Shown piece after piece: positions 14,641 to 20,083 of a stretch of DNA of 20,083 nucleotides. Every line of letters starts with the position of its first letter. Position 1 is the first letter of the stretch. Source of the DNA: a virus; IMG/VR virus record IMGVR_UViG_3300006916_000540, positions 1-20,083 of that record; one strand, given 5' to 3'. The notes under the pieces are model-generated. The model was not told where the DNA came from and searched no databases. It worked only from the letters and a program-made list of their open reading frames with translations. Position numbers and translations under genes: made by a program.

Positions 14641-16470
14641 ATTAATTTAGTTAAAAAATTAAATACTATATTTCGTGTTGGGTTAGTTATTTTCTTGATT
14701 ACTCCGTTCCCAGTCTTTGCTGACCATGTACCAACCCAGCCGCCATATGACCAATCGTTAGCTTTGGATTCTACGACTGGTGATTTAACTGTTGGCATTT
14801 ACTCGTCTGATGGTTTTGAGGACTCCCCGCCTACTAAATACACCATATTTTTCACGATCTCTGATTCTGAGATTGACACTTCTAGTTCGTTTTGCGTATC
14901 AACTTCTTTTGGTCATGGTCAAAACTTAACCTGGCAGTATTTTGTTTTTAAGCTCGATGATTTAAAAACCTATTTTGAAAACCCTTATGGAACTTTTAGG
15001 ACTAGGATTCGTGCTGATAATGACACCGATAATTCTTTTAGCACTCTAACTGAGGAATTAACCATTTTTATTCCAAATCAGGAGCCTTTTGTTGGTTCTG
15101 CTGATTGGTCTGCACCAAGTTCTACTTGTTTCGATACTTCAACAACGACAACAACTTCGTCAACTACTTCGTCAACTACTTCGTCTAGCACCACTTCGTC
15201 AACTACTTCGTCTAGCACCACTTCGTCAACGACAACTATGCCACCAAAGCCTGAACCTCCACCGCCGCCGCCAACTACTACTACGACTCTTGCACCAGTG
15301 ATTGTAAAAATTGACGGTGAGGAAGTGGAATATACCCAGGGTGAGCTTGAGGATGGAACCATTGACCGAGATAAAGAAAGGGCTGAAAATGAAAACCTTT
15401 ACGGTTGTTATATGACTAATGCTCAAATTGAGCGAGGTGATTGCGATGTTTTTAATGATGGTAAATCAAGCGATCAAAAGGATGAAACTCTTGAAATTAA
15501 AAATGATGATGACTTTGTTAAAGATGAAAATGCAGGCGAAAATTTGGAGCCTGAAAATGAAAGCATTTTATCTGATGTGGAGATTCAAGAGTTAGAACTT
15601 GAGGCTGAAAAAGAAGCCGAAATCAAAAAAGAATTAGAGGACTCCCCTCTTGCTGAAATAATTGGCGATGATGATGAAAAGGTCCAGGAGTTTGTTGACA
15701 CCATGAAAAAAATTGAGGAAGAGACCGACTTCGATTCTTTAGGTGTTGAGGATGAAGTGATTGTAGTTGACGTTCCTGATGACTTTGAGATTGTAATTGT
15801 TGAGCCTGAAGTTAAGGAAACACCACCAATAATTGAGGACTTTGAGTCTGATGAAGTCCTGGAGCCTAAAAAAGAAATAATTGAAGTTGTTGAGGATGTC
15901 ATTCCTGAATTGCCTGATCGTGAAACTGAAAACGTTGAGGAAGTTGTCGAGGAGTTTGTTGAGTCGCTTAAGCCTGAGACCAAGGTGGAAATAATAGAAG
16001 ATGTTGTTGAGGTTGGTGTTGAGGAATTGACCGAGGAGCAGGTTGCTGTTGTTGCTGAAGTTGTTGAGTCTGCAATTAATGACGTTGAGGATTTAACCGA
16101 GGAGCAGGTTGCTGTTGTTGCTGAAGTCCTTGGCCTTGAGGAGTCTAATGATGTTGCTGTAATTGCTGAGGCTGTAAAGTCAGATAAAGCTGTTGCTGAG
16201 GCTGTTGAGGTTTTTGTTGAGCGTGCTGTTCAGAATGCTAACGTTGAGGACTATAACTTGTCTGATGTTGTTGTTGAGGTTCAAATTGAGGAGTTTCTTG
16301 AAAATCCTGCTGTAATATTCCAGGTGGATTTTGATGAAATTGTTTTCTCTAAATTGGGCGATGACCTTACTAATCAACAAAAAGAAAAGGCACAGGAGGT
16401 CGTCGTTCCTGTAATTATTGCTAGTCAGATAATATCGGCTAGTGTTGTGCCGTTTAGGAGGATAAGATGA
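14641..16470 (+). CDS. large acidic secreted/membrane-anchored protein with Ser/Thr/Pro linker
   Basis: 609 residues if read from ATT 14641; the first standard start is TTG 14695 (591 residues). I prefer upstream because the in-frame codons 14641-14721 give a near-perfect signal peptide: VKKL and an Arg, then a hydrophobic VGLVIFLITPFPVFA ending before DHV. AAAGG lies nine bases before the ATT. A beta-rich head of ~150 residues follows, then a Thr/Ser tract (15139-15240) and a PPPPPP/TTTTT linker. A YGCYMTNAQIERGDC segment comes next, then a very acidic, Val/Glu-rich helical region (from ~15540), and a final hydrophobic helix VVPVIIASQIISAS before RRIR. This suggests an envelope-anchored surface protein. 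It overlaps the next gene by 4 bp. Confidence 0.75.
   Translation: MNLVKKLNTIFRVGLVIFLITPFPVFADHVPTQPPYDQSLALDSTTGDLTVGIYSSDGFEDSPPTKYTIFFTISDSEIDTSSSFCVSTSFGHGQNLTWQYFVFKLDDLKTYFENPYGTFRTRIRADNDTDNSFSTLTEELTIFIPNQEPFVGSADWSAPSSTCFDTSTTTTTSSTTSSTTSSSTTSSTTSSSTTSSTTTMPPKPEPPPPPPTTTTTLAPVIVKIDGEEVEYTQGELEDGTIDRDKERAENENLYGCYMTNAQIERGDCDVFNDGKSSDQKDETLEIKNDDDFVKDENAGENLEPENESILSDVEIQELELEAEKEAEIKKELEDSPLAEIIGDDDEKVQEFVDTMKKIEEETDFDSLGVEDEVIVVDVPDDFEIVIVEPEVKETPPIIEDFESDEVLEPKKEIIEVVEDVIPELPDRETENVEEVVEEFVESLKPETKVEIIEDVVEVGVEELTEEQVAVVAEVVESAINDVEDLTEEQVAVVAEVLGLEESNDVAVIAEAVKSDKAVAEAVEVFVERAVQNANVEDYNLSDVVVEVQIEEFLENPAVIFQVDFDEIVFSKLGDDLTNQQKEKAQEVVVPVIIASQIISASVVPFRRIR
15154..15231 (+). repeat. 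tandem repeats in the Ser/Thr linker
   Basis: Units of 12 bases (ACTTCGTCAACT) and 15 bases (ACTTCGTCTAGCACC) alternate. Two exact 27-base composite copies lie at 15166-15192 and 15193-15219. They encode a TTSSTTSSSTT-type linker. Length is likely to vary between strains by slippage, changing the reach of the surface domain. Confidence 0.85.
16030..16127 (+). repeat. two exact 32-base direct repeats in the acidic region
   Basis: Positions 16030-16061 and 16096-16127 are identical and encode TEEQVAVVAEV, with the surrounding 66-base unit partly conserved (GTTGAGGA before each). This is a recent in-frame duplication of a 22-residue acidic helix. Confidence 0.85.
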
Positions 16471-16697
16471 AAAAAATAATAGGGCTGCTGAAAAAACTTA
16501 ATTTCAAAATGTTTAGTTTTGGTAAGTTTTTCAAATGGCTTAAAAGCATATTAAAAGAGACACTGGCTCAAACTTTTACATTGCTTGGTTTTTTTATTGC
16601 ATGGTTGACTTTGACTGGAACAGCCAAGGACATAGTTGGTGTTGCTATAATTGTGTCGCTTGGTCTTTGGTTATTGACCATTGGCTTTAGAAAATAA
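16467..16697 (+). CDS. two-helix membrane protein
   Basis: 76 residues with AGGAGG seven bases before the ATG, which overlaps the preceding stop (ATGA). The first ~33 residues are basic and amphipathic (MKKIIGLLKKLNFKMF, FFKWLKSILKE). Two membrane helices follow (TFTLLGFFIAWLTLTG and VGVAIIVSLGLWLLTIGF). The GLWLLTIGFRK ending is familiar from marine phages where it follows an acidic secreted protein like the one upstream, so the pair probably works together. It may act as a second holin or a membrane partner; neither can be shown from sequence. Confidence 0.75.
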   Translation: MKKIIGLLKKLNFKMFSFGKFFKWLKSILKETLAQTFTLLGFFIAWLTLTGTAKDIVGVAIIVSLGLWLLTIGFRK

Positions 16698-16709
16698 CCG
16701 AGGAGGTTT

Positions 16710-17141
16710 TTGCTAAGTTTATTAATTGCTTGCTCTTTGTCTTTGCCTGCAACGACTAACGATGTTGCGGTTTATCAGCATTGTATGGACCATCAAGATG
16801 TTTGGGTCCTGGGGAGCAAGTGGTCTGATTTAGTTGAGGAACATTTTAAGCCTGAGGATCATGAAACCGCTTATCGTGTTATTGGTTGTGAAAGCAACGG
16901 GTTTGCGTCTGCTAAAAATCCAACATCAACAGCAAAGGGTTTATGGCAGTTTATTGATAAAACCTGGACCTGGGTGGAGTCCGTGTTAAAAATTGAGGGA
17001 TCTGCATATGACCCTTACCTCTCTACCCGATATGCATCATTTTTAGTTTACAAAACAGAGCAAGGCTGGGGTCATTGGTCTGAGTCTGCTCATTGCTGGG
17101 AGGCACCTAATGAAAAAATTGAACCTACAGAAATTAATTAA
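16710..17141 (+). CDS. SLT/Rpf-like lysozyme (lytic transglycosylase)
   Basis: 143 residues from TTG 16710, with AGGAGG (16701-16706) only three bases upstream. The start is the only one possible after the in-frame TAA of the previous gene. The N terminus is a short hydrophobic LSLLIACSLSLPA segment, a minimal signal peptide with a lipobox-like LIAC. The catalytic domain has IGCESNG with probable catalytic E61, then STAKGLWQF and DPYLSTRYASFLVYK followed by WGHWSESAHCW. That matches transglycosylase-like/Rpf-type muramidases. C60 and the late Cys may form a disulfide, fitting an extracytoplasmic enzyme. It is a second wall-active enzyme beside the DUF5675 protein and could work at entry or lysis. 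Confidence 0.8.
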   Translation: MLSLLIACSLSLPATTNDVAVYQHCMDHQDVWVLGSKWSDLVEEHFKPEDHETAYRVIGCESNGFASAKNPTSTAKGLWQFIDKTWTWVESVLKIEGSAYDPYLSTRYASFLVYKTEQGWGHWSESAHCWEAPNEKIEPTEIN

Positions 17142-17250
17142 TTTAAAATACGAGCTTTACTGGGAGTTTTACTGGTGGCTTGACTCTTTAAATAACAAAA
17201 TTTATAGAAAGTTAATCAAAAAAGAAAAGGACCGACCTAAGTTCTTATAG
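17110..17250 (+). CDS. small basic aromatic protein
   Basis: 46 residues, overlapping the lysozyme gene by 32 bp in another frame. GGGAGG (17098-17103) lies six bases before the ATG, a near-ideal ribosome-binding site, which is the main reason for calling it. The product is rich in Lys and aromatics (YELYWEFYWWLDSL then IYRKLIKKEKD), so it could form an amphipathic membrane-associated helix. It ends just before a promoter-like sequence. No family is recognised; a lysis accessory role would fit the neighbourhood. Confidence 0.55.
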   Translation: MKKLNLQKLINLKYELYWEFYWWLDSLNNKIYRKLIKKEKDRPKFL

Positions 17251-17251
17251 T

Positions 17252-17262
17252 TATGGTAATAT
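17252..17262 (+). promoter_or_regulatory. candidate promoter for the 17299 gene
   Basis: Overlapping -10-like boxes TATGGT (17252-17257) and TAATAT (17257-17262) precede the gene. A start near 17269 gives a ~30-base leader carrying the perfect Shine-Dalgarno at 17287-17293. Confidence 0.4.
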
Positions 17263-17298
17263 CACGCCATGGTTAGCAACGAAATTAAGGAGGTCGTT

Positions 17299-17706
17299 AT
17301 GAGTAAAAAACCTAGGCGGGTACAGCCACCCGTCGTTATAAAGCTACCTAGTGATCCGCAGGTCAATTGGACTAATGGTGAGCTGGTAATTACGGACCGT
17401 CAACTTAATAACTTCTTTGTGGAAGTTAAAAAGCACTGGGACCGTAAGCTCTTGAGGAAACCTAAGAGTCGAGTTGTCCGTCTCAATGAGGCGGTCGATA
17501 AAGTTCTTGAGGCTAAGCAAGAGGTCGAGGACATCAAGTATGAAATTGAGGAATGGAAAGAAAACCTTGAAGGCACCAACTTTGAGGGTACCTTAAAATA
17601 TGAAATGCTTGAGGAGTGCTTGCAGGGCCTTGAGGAGGTCTTTGACCAACTTGAGGAGGTCACTTACAGTGATGGTGACATAATTTTTCCTGGTATGTTC
17701 GACTGA
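17299..17706 (+). CDS. uncharacterised single-gene unit, basic head and acidic coiled-coil tail
   Basis: 135 residues from ATG 17299, chosen because AAGGAGG (17287-17293) lies five bases upstream, the best Shine-Dalgarno in the window. An ATG at 17269 would add ten residues (MVSNEIKEVV) read through that site and is less likely. The N-terminal third is basic (MSKKPRRVQPP and KKHWDRKLLRKPKSRV). The remainder is a heptad-like acidic helix (VEDIKYEIEEWKENLE, LEECLQGLEEVFDQLEE). It stands alone between a candidate promoter and a strong terminator, suggesting separate expression, possibly as a regulator or abundant small protein. No family is recognised. Confidence 0.75.
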   Translation: MSKKPRRVQPPVVIKLPSDPQVNWTNGELVITDRQLNNFFVEVKKHWDRKLLRKPKSRVVRLNEAVDKVLEAKQEVEDIKYEIEEWKENLEGTNFEGTLKYEMLEECLQGLEEVFDQLEEVTYSDGDIIFPGMFD

Positions 17707-17735
17707 GCAGGGATCTCAAGTCACTGAAAATCAAA

Positions 17736-17761
17736 GCCAGGCCTACGGGCCTGGTTTTTTT
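17736..17761 (+). terminator. Rho-independent terminator with UACG tetraloop
   Basis: CCAGGCC (17737-17743), loop TACG, then GGCCTGG (17748-17754), followed by seven T's. The C(UACG)G loop belongs to the exceptionally stable UNCG class. It ends the 17299 unit 30 bases after the stop codon. Confidence 0.92.
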
Positions 17762-17867
17762 ATGCTTATTTAATTGAATATAAAAATATGCGTTTAACTG
17801 CTCTCACGTTGCGTTCTAAGGCGTTAATGTTGTTTAGGCCACCGTTATGCGTAGGTACATTAAAAAC

Positions 17868-17891
17868 GTCTTAGAGTGGCTAAAAGTGGCC
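17868..17891 (+). repeat. 24-nt intergenic box, copy 2
   Basis: Begins GTCTTAGAGTGGC and ends AAAGTGGCC; 22 of 24 bases match copy 1. Its AGTGGCC end (17885-17891) is mirrored by GGCCACT at 17947-17953, so a dyad spans the region. The rest of the 310-base gap (17707-18016) holds the terminator, a TTTAGGCCAC word (17833-17842), an inverted repeat TAGACA/TGTCTA (17924-17946) and the bipartite element; I see no gene or tRNA in it. Confidence 0.6.
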
Positions 17892-17943
17892 AGTACAGAC
17901 GGTTTTAGGCACTGTTTTTTTGTTAGACACGTTTTAGTCTTGT

Positions 17944-17986
17944 CTAGGCCACTAATACGAATATCATTGTTGCTATAAGTATTCTT
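17944..17986 (+). promoter_or_regulatory. bipartite late-promoter-like element, copy 2
   Basis: CTAGGCCA (17944-17951), 26 bases, then AGTATTCTT (17978-17986), the same words and spacing as copy 1. TATAAG (17974-17979) can serve as the -10. Here the tail gene starts further on and has its own AAAAGGA ribosome-binding site, so the message has a normal leader. Confidence 0.6.
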
Positions 17987-18016
17987 GGCGTAAGTAAAAA
18001 AAGAAAAGGATATTTT

Positions 18017-18424
18017 ATGGCTACTTTTGTATTCACTGATGCGTCAGTGACTATCAACACAGTTGATTTAAGTGATCATGTTCGTTCCGTTACCCTGGAT
18101 ATCTCAGCTGAAGAGCAAGATGATACGGCCATGGGTTCAACTTTTAGGTCAAGAAAAGGTGGATTGAAGGATGCGAGCTTGAGTCTTGAGTTCAACAGTG
18201 ATTTTGCAGCTAGCGAAATCGATGCAACTATATTTCCAATACTTGGGACATCAGTTGCTTTTGTAGTTAAACCTACAAGCGGTGCAGTTAGTTCTACTAA
18301 TCCAAGTTATTCAGGTAACTGTTTAATAACTCAGCACGTTCCTGTTGGGAATGCCGTTGGGGATTTGGCCACGACTTCCGTGACCTGGCCTACAAGCGGA
18401 ACCATCACGAGAGCTACGAGTTAA
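18017..18424 (+). CDS. major tail tube protein (probable)
   Basis: 135 residues with AAAAGGA six bases before the ATG. The start MATFVFTDASVTINTVDLS, then HVRSVTLDISAEEQD, and FRSRKGGLKDASLSLEF is the signature of the short tail tube proteins of actinophage-like siphoviruses. The DFAASEIDATIFPILG and late GNAVGDLATTSVTWP segments also fit. Copies would stack into the tail tube. The immediate neighbours, tail assembly chaperones and tape measure, are the expected partners. It is paralogous to the N-terminal part of the 243-residue protein at 9700. Confidence 0.8.
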   Translation: MATFVFTDASVTINTVDLSDHVRSVTLDISAEEQDDTAMGSTFRSRKGGLKDASLSLEFNSDFAASEIDATIFPILGTSVAFVVKPTSGAVSSTNPSYSGNCLITQHVPVGNAVGDLATTSVTWPTSGTITRATS

Positions 18425-18426
18425 TC

Positions 18427-18696
18427 GTGGCTGGAACATCAGGGTTACACCAGCTCACTTTGGTGTATGTAGATGAAACTAAGCAAGAGCTTGATTTAAG
18501 GCCGATTGACTTTGTTGCTGTTGAGCGTAAATTTGGAACTCGTCCAGCTGCTGAACTTCAAAATTTAGCATTTGAGGAGTTAATGTATTTATGCTGGCAC
18601 GCATCTAAGCGTTTAGGTGTATCTGAGTCATTTGATAAATGGCTAGAAGGCGTTGCATCTATTGACGGTCTTGAAGGGGATGATTCCCCAAACTAG
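18427..18696 (+). CDS. tail assembly chaperone, short form (gpG-like)
   Basis: 89 residues from a GTG start two bases after the tail tube stop. The helical, acidic protein (PIDFVAVERKFGTRPAAEL, FEELMYLCWHASKR, SFDKWLEGVASI) matches the size and pattern of short tail assembly chaperones. In the lambda model these coat the tape measure protein and recruit tube subunits. The last two sense codons CCA AAC form part of a slippery heptamer just before TAG, producing the long form listed next. Confidence 0.85.
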   Translation: MAGTSGLHQLTLVYVDETKQELDLRPIDFVAVERKFGTRPAAELQNLAFEELMYLCWHASKRLGVSESFDKWLEGVASIDGLEGDDSPN

Positions 18697-18848
18697 ATGA
18701 GGGTCACTTTGTCAGTTTAATTTGCGATGTCGCAGTTGCTGCGGGTTTATCCCCAATCGAGGTGGCTCATCTACCGATCGAGTATTTTGTTGGTTTACAA
18801 AATTCACTAGTAAAACGAAATGAACAGGAAAGGCAAGCGAGCAAGTAA
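18427..18848 (+). CDS. tail assembly chaperone, long form by -1 frameshift (gpGT-like)
   Basis: Joined reading 18427-18693 then 18693-18848, 140 residues. After -1 slippage the ribosome continues with CTA GAT GAG, giving LDEGHFVSLICDVAVAAGLS and ending ERQASK. The 51-residue extension is helical and hydrophobic at its start, like other T domains. It has no good independent start, but its stop overlaps the next ATG exactly (TAATG), which supports it being translated. Long/short pairs of this kind occur in most siphophages between tail tube and tape measure genes. Confidence 0.85.
18687..18693 (+). other. programmed -1 ribosomal frameshift site C_CCA_AAC
   Basis: The heptamer CCCAAAC fits X_XXY_YYZ in the zero frame (CCA AAC), and the TAG stop follows at once, which should raise slippage. 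The -1 frame is open for 51 codons beyond, the +1 frame meets TGA at 18698. It joins the two chaperone segments. Confidence 0.85.
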
Positions 18849-19507
18849 TGGCTAAAGGTATAACCAAACAGACAACTGGCTCAGGTATTGCTGCGACTGG
18901 TCTTAATGATGTAATTTCTGGACTTAAAGGCTTGGAGCAAGCTGGCGAGATTCGTAAGGAGTTCAGGGGTTTTCATAAGTCATTGGCCAAAGAAGTTGAG
19001 GCTAAAACACGAGCTGAGGCTTTGCGGCAACGTGAGCAGGGTGCTGCTGTACCTAAAAGACAGCGGGGTTCTGCTGGTTATGTTGGTAATGGTACCGATA
19101 AAACTGCATTTTTAGATATCCGTAAAACTAACCAATTTGTTAGAAACCTTGAGTTTGGTCGTAAATATCAATTTATACCAAACCTTGTAGTTGGTCGAAC
19201 TAAGGAAGGTTCGTCAAATACGTTGAGTAAGACGCAGCGTGGTGTTGTTGGTCGTGCTAAACAGCCAGGTGTTGCTCTTAATAATCGAGGGATCAAGGGT
19301 TCTTATTATCCTGCTGAAAAAATGAAACGTAGAGTTTTTAAGGAGTGGGTTGGTGATTTTTGGAGTCGTCAGGGTGGTTTTCCTGAAGGGACTAAGTATG
19401 GCGGTTATGTTGCTGAGAAAACAATAGCCAGGGTAGTTCCTGGACTTTCTTTGGAATATAGCGATCAAATGTACGGAATTGTAAAAAAGGCCATCAAAGG
19501 TAAATAA
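18848..19507 (+). CDS. uncharacterised tail gene between chaperone and tape measure
   Basis: 219 residues, basic overall. The N-terminal ~60 residues are helical (LNDVISGLKGLEQAGEIRKEF, then LAKEVEAKTRAEALRQ), a layout like HK97-gp10-type tail or neck proteins. The middle (RQRGSAGYVGNGTDKTAFLDIR, FVRNLEFGRKYQFIPN) and the repeated Arg/Gly-rich turns suggest a structural protein. The ATG overlaps the chaperone stop and the stop overlaps the tape measure ATG, both by one base. The resemblance to HK97 gp10 is weak; minor tail protein is the safe label. Confidence 0.65.
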   Translation: MAKGITKQTTGSGIAATGLNDVISGLKGLEQAGEIRKEFRGFHKSLAKEVEAKTRAEALRQREQGAAVPKRQRGSAGYVGNGTDKTAFLDIRKTNQFVRNLEFGRKYQFIPNLVVGRTKEGSSNTLSKTQRGVVGRAKQPGVALNNRGIKGSYYPAEKMKRRVFKEWVGDFWSRQGGFPEGTKYGGYVAEKTIARVVPGLSLEYSDQMYGIVKKAIKGK

Positions 19508-20083
19508 TGGAAAAGAAAACATTAAGGTTTGAGTTTTTAGCGGACACTAAAAAGTTTTTAGGTAAAGTTGGAGCCGTCGGTAAGAAGTTTGAGGCCCTGG
19601 GCCAAGACATGAACCGTGTAGGCGGCCAAATTAATAAAGTTTTTGCAGGCATTGGTGTTGCTGCTGGTGCTGTTGCTACTAAAGCTATCGGTGAGTTCCG
19701 TGCTTTTGAGGATGGCATGAATGAAGTATTTACTCTTTTGCCTGGCATCACTTCTGAGGCTATGGATCAAATGTCCGCAGATATTTTAACGTTATCTAAA
19801 GAGATTGGCAGGCTACCTGAGGATGTTATTCCATCTCTTTATAACTCTTTGTCTGCTGGTGTACCACCTGGAAATGTTTTTGATTTCTTAGAAACTGCGA
19901 ATAAATTAGCTGTTGGTGGTGCTACTGATTTAGGCACAGCTGTTGATGGTTTAACTACGGTTGTCAATGCTTTTGGTTCTGACATTATCAGCGTTGGTGA
20001 GGCATCCGATATTATCTTTACTGCTGTTAAGGGTGGTAAGACCACGGTTGAGGAATTGTCCAACGCTATGTTTAACGTGGCAC
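19507..20083 (+). CDS. tail tape measure protein, TP901 family (N-terminal part, runs off window)
   Basis: 192 codons are present with no stop before the window edge. The start MEKKTLRFEFLADTKKF, then a Gly/Ala hydrophobic segment (FAGIGVAAGAVATKAIGEFRAFEDGMNEVFTLLP in shorter pieces: FAGIGVAAGAVAT, FEDGMNEVF) and LSKEIGRLPEDVIPSLYNSL, ANKLAVGGATDLGTAVDGL, GKTTVEELSNAM match the conserved N-terminal domain of TP901-type tape measures. The full protein sets tail length and later forms part of the DNA channel through the envelope. It follows the chaperones as expected. Confidence 0.93.
   Translation, partial: MEKKTLRFEFLADTKKFLGKVGAVGKKFEALGQDMNRVGGQINKVFAGIGVAAGAVATKAIGEFRAFEDGMNEVFTLLPGITSEAMDQMSADILTLSKEIGRLPEDVIPSLYNSLSAGVPPGNVFDFLETANKLAVGGATDLGTAVDGLTTVVNAFGSDIISVGEASDIIFTAVKGGKTTVEELSNAMFNVA

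Noticed and set aside
15078-15983. Minus-strand frames opposite the Ser/Thr linker and acidic region
   Set aside because: Composition mirrors the repeats on the + strand; no independent start signals.
17707-18016. Possible tRNA or small RNA in the gap before the tail tube gene
   Set aside because: No cloverleaf or T-loop pattern could be assembled; terminator, repeats and promoter-like words explain the gap.

Overview
The window is a contiguous block of a tailed double-stranded DNA phage (siphovirus-like, HK97-type head). It is AT-rich and every credible gene lies on the + strand. No integrase, repressor, tRNA, CRISPR array or insertion sequence is visible. The protein families resemble those of uncultured marine phages. 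An actinobacterial host is suggested by Thr/Ser- and Pro-rich linkers in a secreted protein, an r1t-like holin, an Rpf-like transglycosylase, and several start codons that lie directly behind -10 boxes as in leaderless transcripts. The host call is inference only.

Region 1 (129-9700) is the packaging and head block. It holds a ParB-like/DNA methyltransferase fusion, P27-type small terminase, a 48-residue zinc-ribbon protein, large terminase, a small membrane protein, portal, a membrane-anchored coiled-coil protein, a prohead protease with a long N-terminal extension, the major capsid protein (TTG start), a Lys/Ala-rich protein, two connector/tail-terminator proteins, a 51-residue protein and a 23-residue Gly/Lys/Arg peptide. 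Genes are nearly all coupled by 1-14 bp overlaps.

Region 2 (9700-10538) is a tail-tube-like protein with an extra beta-rich domain, closed by a long-stem terminator. Region 3 (10681-12842) encodes fibre or adhesin proteins, including a polyglycine-rich candidate adhesin. Region 4 (12877-17250) holds a DUF6065-like protein, a DUF5675/peptidoglycan-binding lysin, a holin, a large acidic secreted or anchored protein, a two-helix membrane protein, an SLT-type lysozyme and a 46-residue basic protein. Region 5 (17269-17761) is a single gene with its own promoter, a perfect Shine-Dalgarno and a UACG-tetraloop terminator. Region 6 (18017 to the end) resumes tail morphogenesis: tail tube, tail assembly chaperones with a canonical -1 slippery heptamer (C_CCA_AAC) next to the zero-frame stop, an uncharacterised tail gene, and the start of a TP901-type tape measure protein that runs off the window.

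The most distinctive architecture is that the fibre/lysis block sits between two related tail-tube-like genes. Each edge of that block carries the same regulatory arrangement: a terminator, then a 24-nt box (22/24 identical), then a bipartite element CTAGGCCA-N26-AGTATTCTT with identical spacing in both copies. This looks like the phage's own late-promoter module, dividing the structural genes into separately transcribed units.
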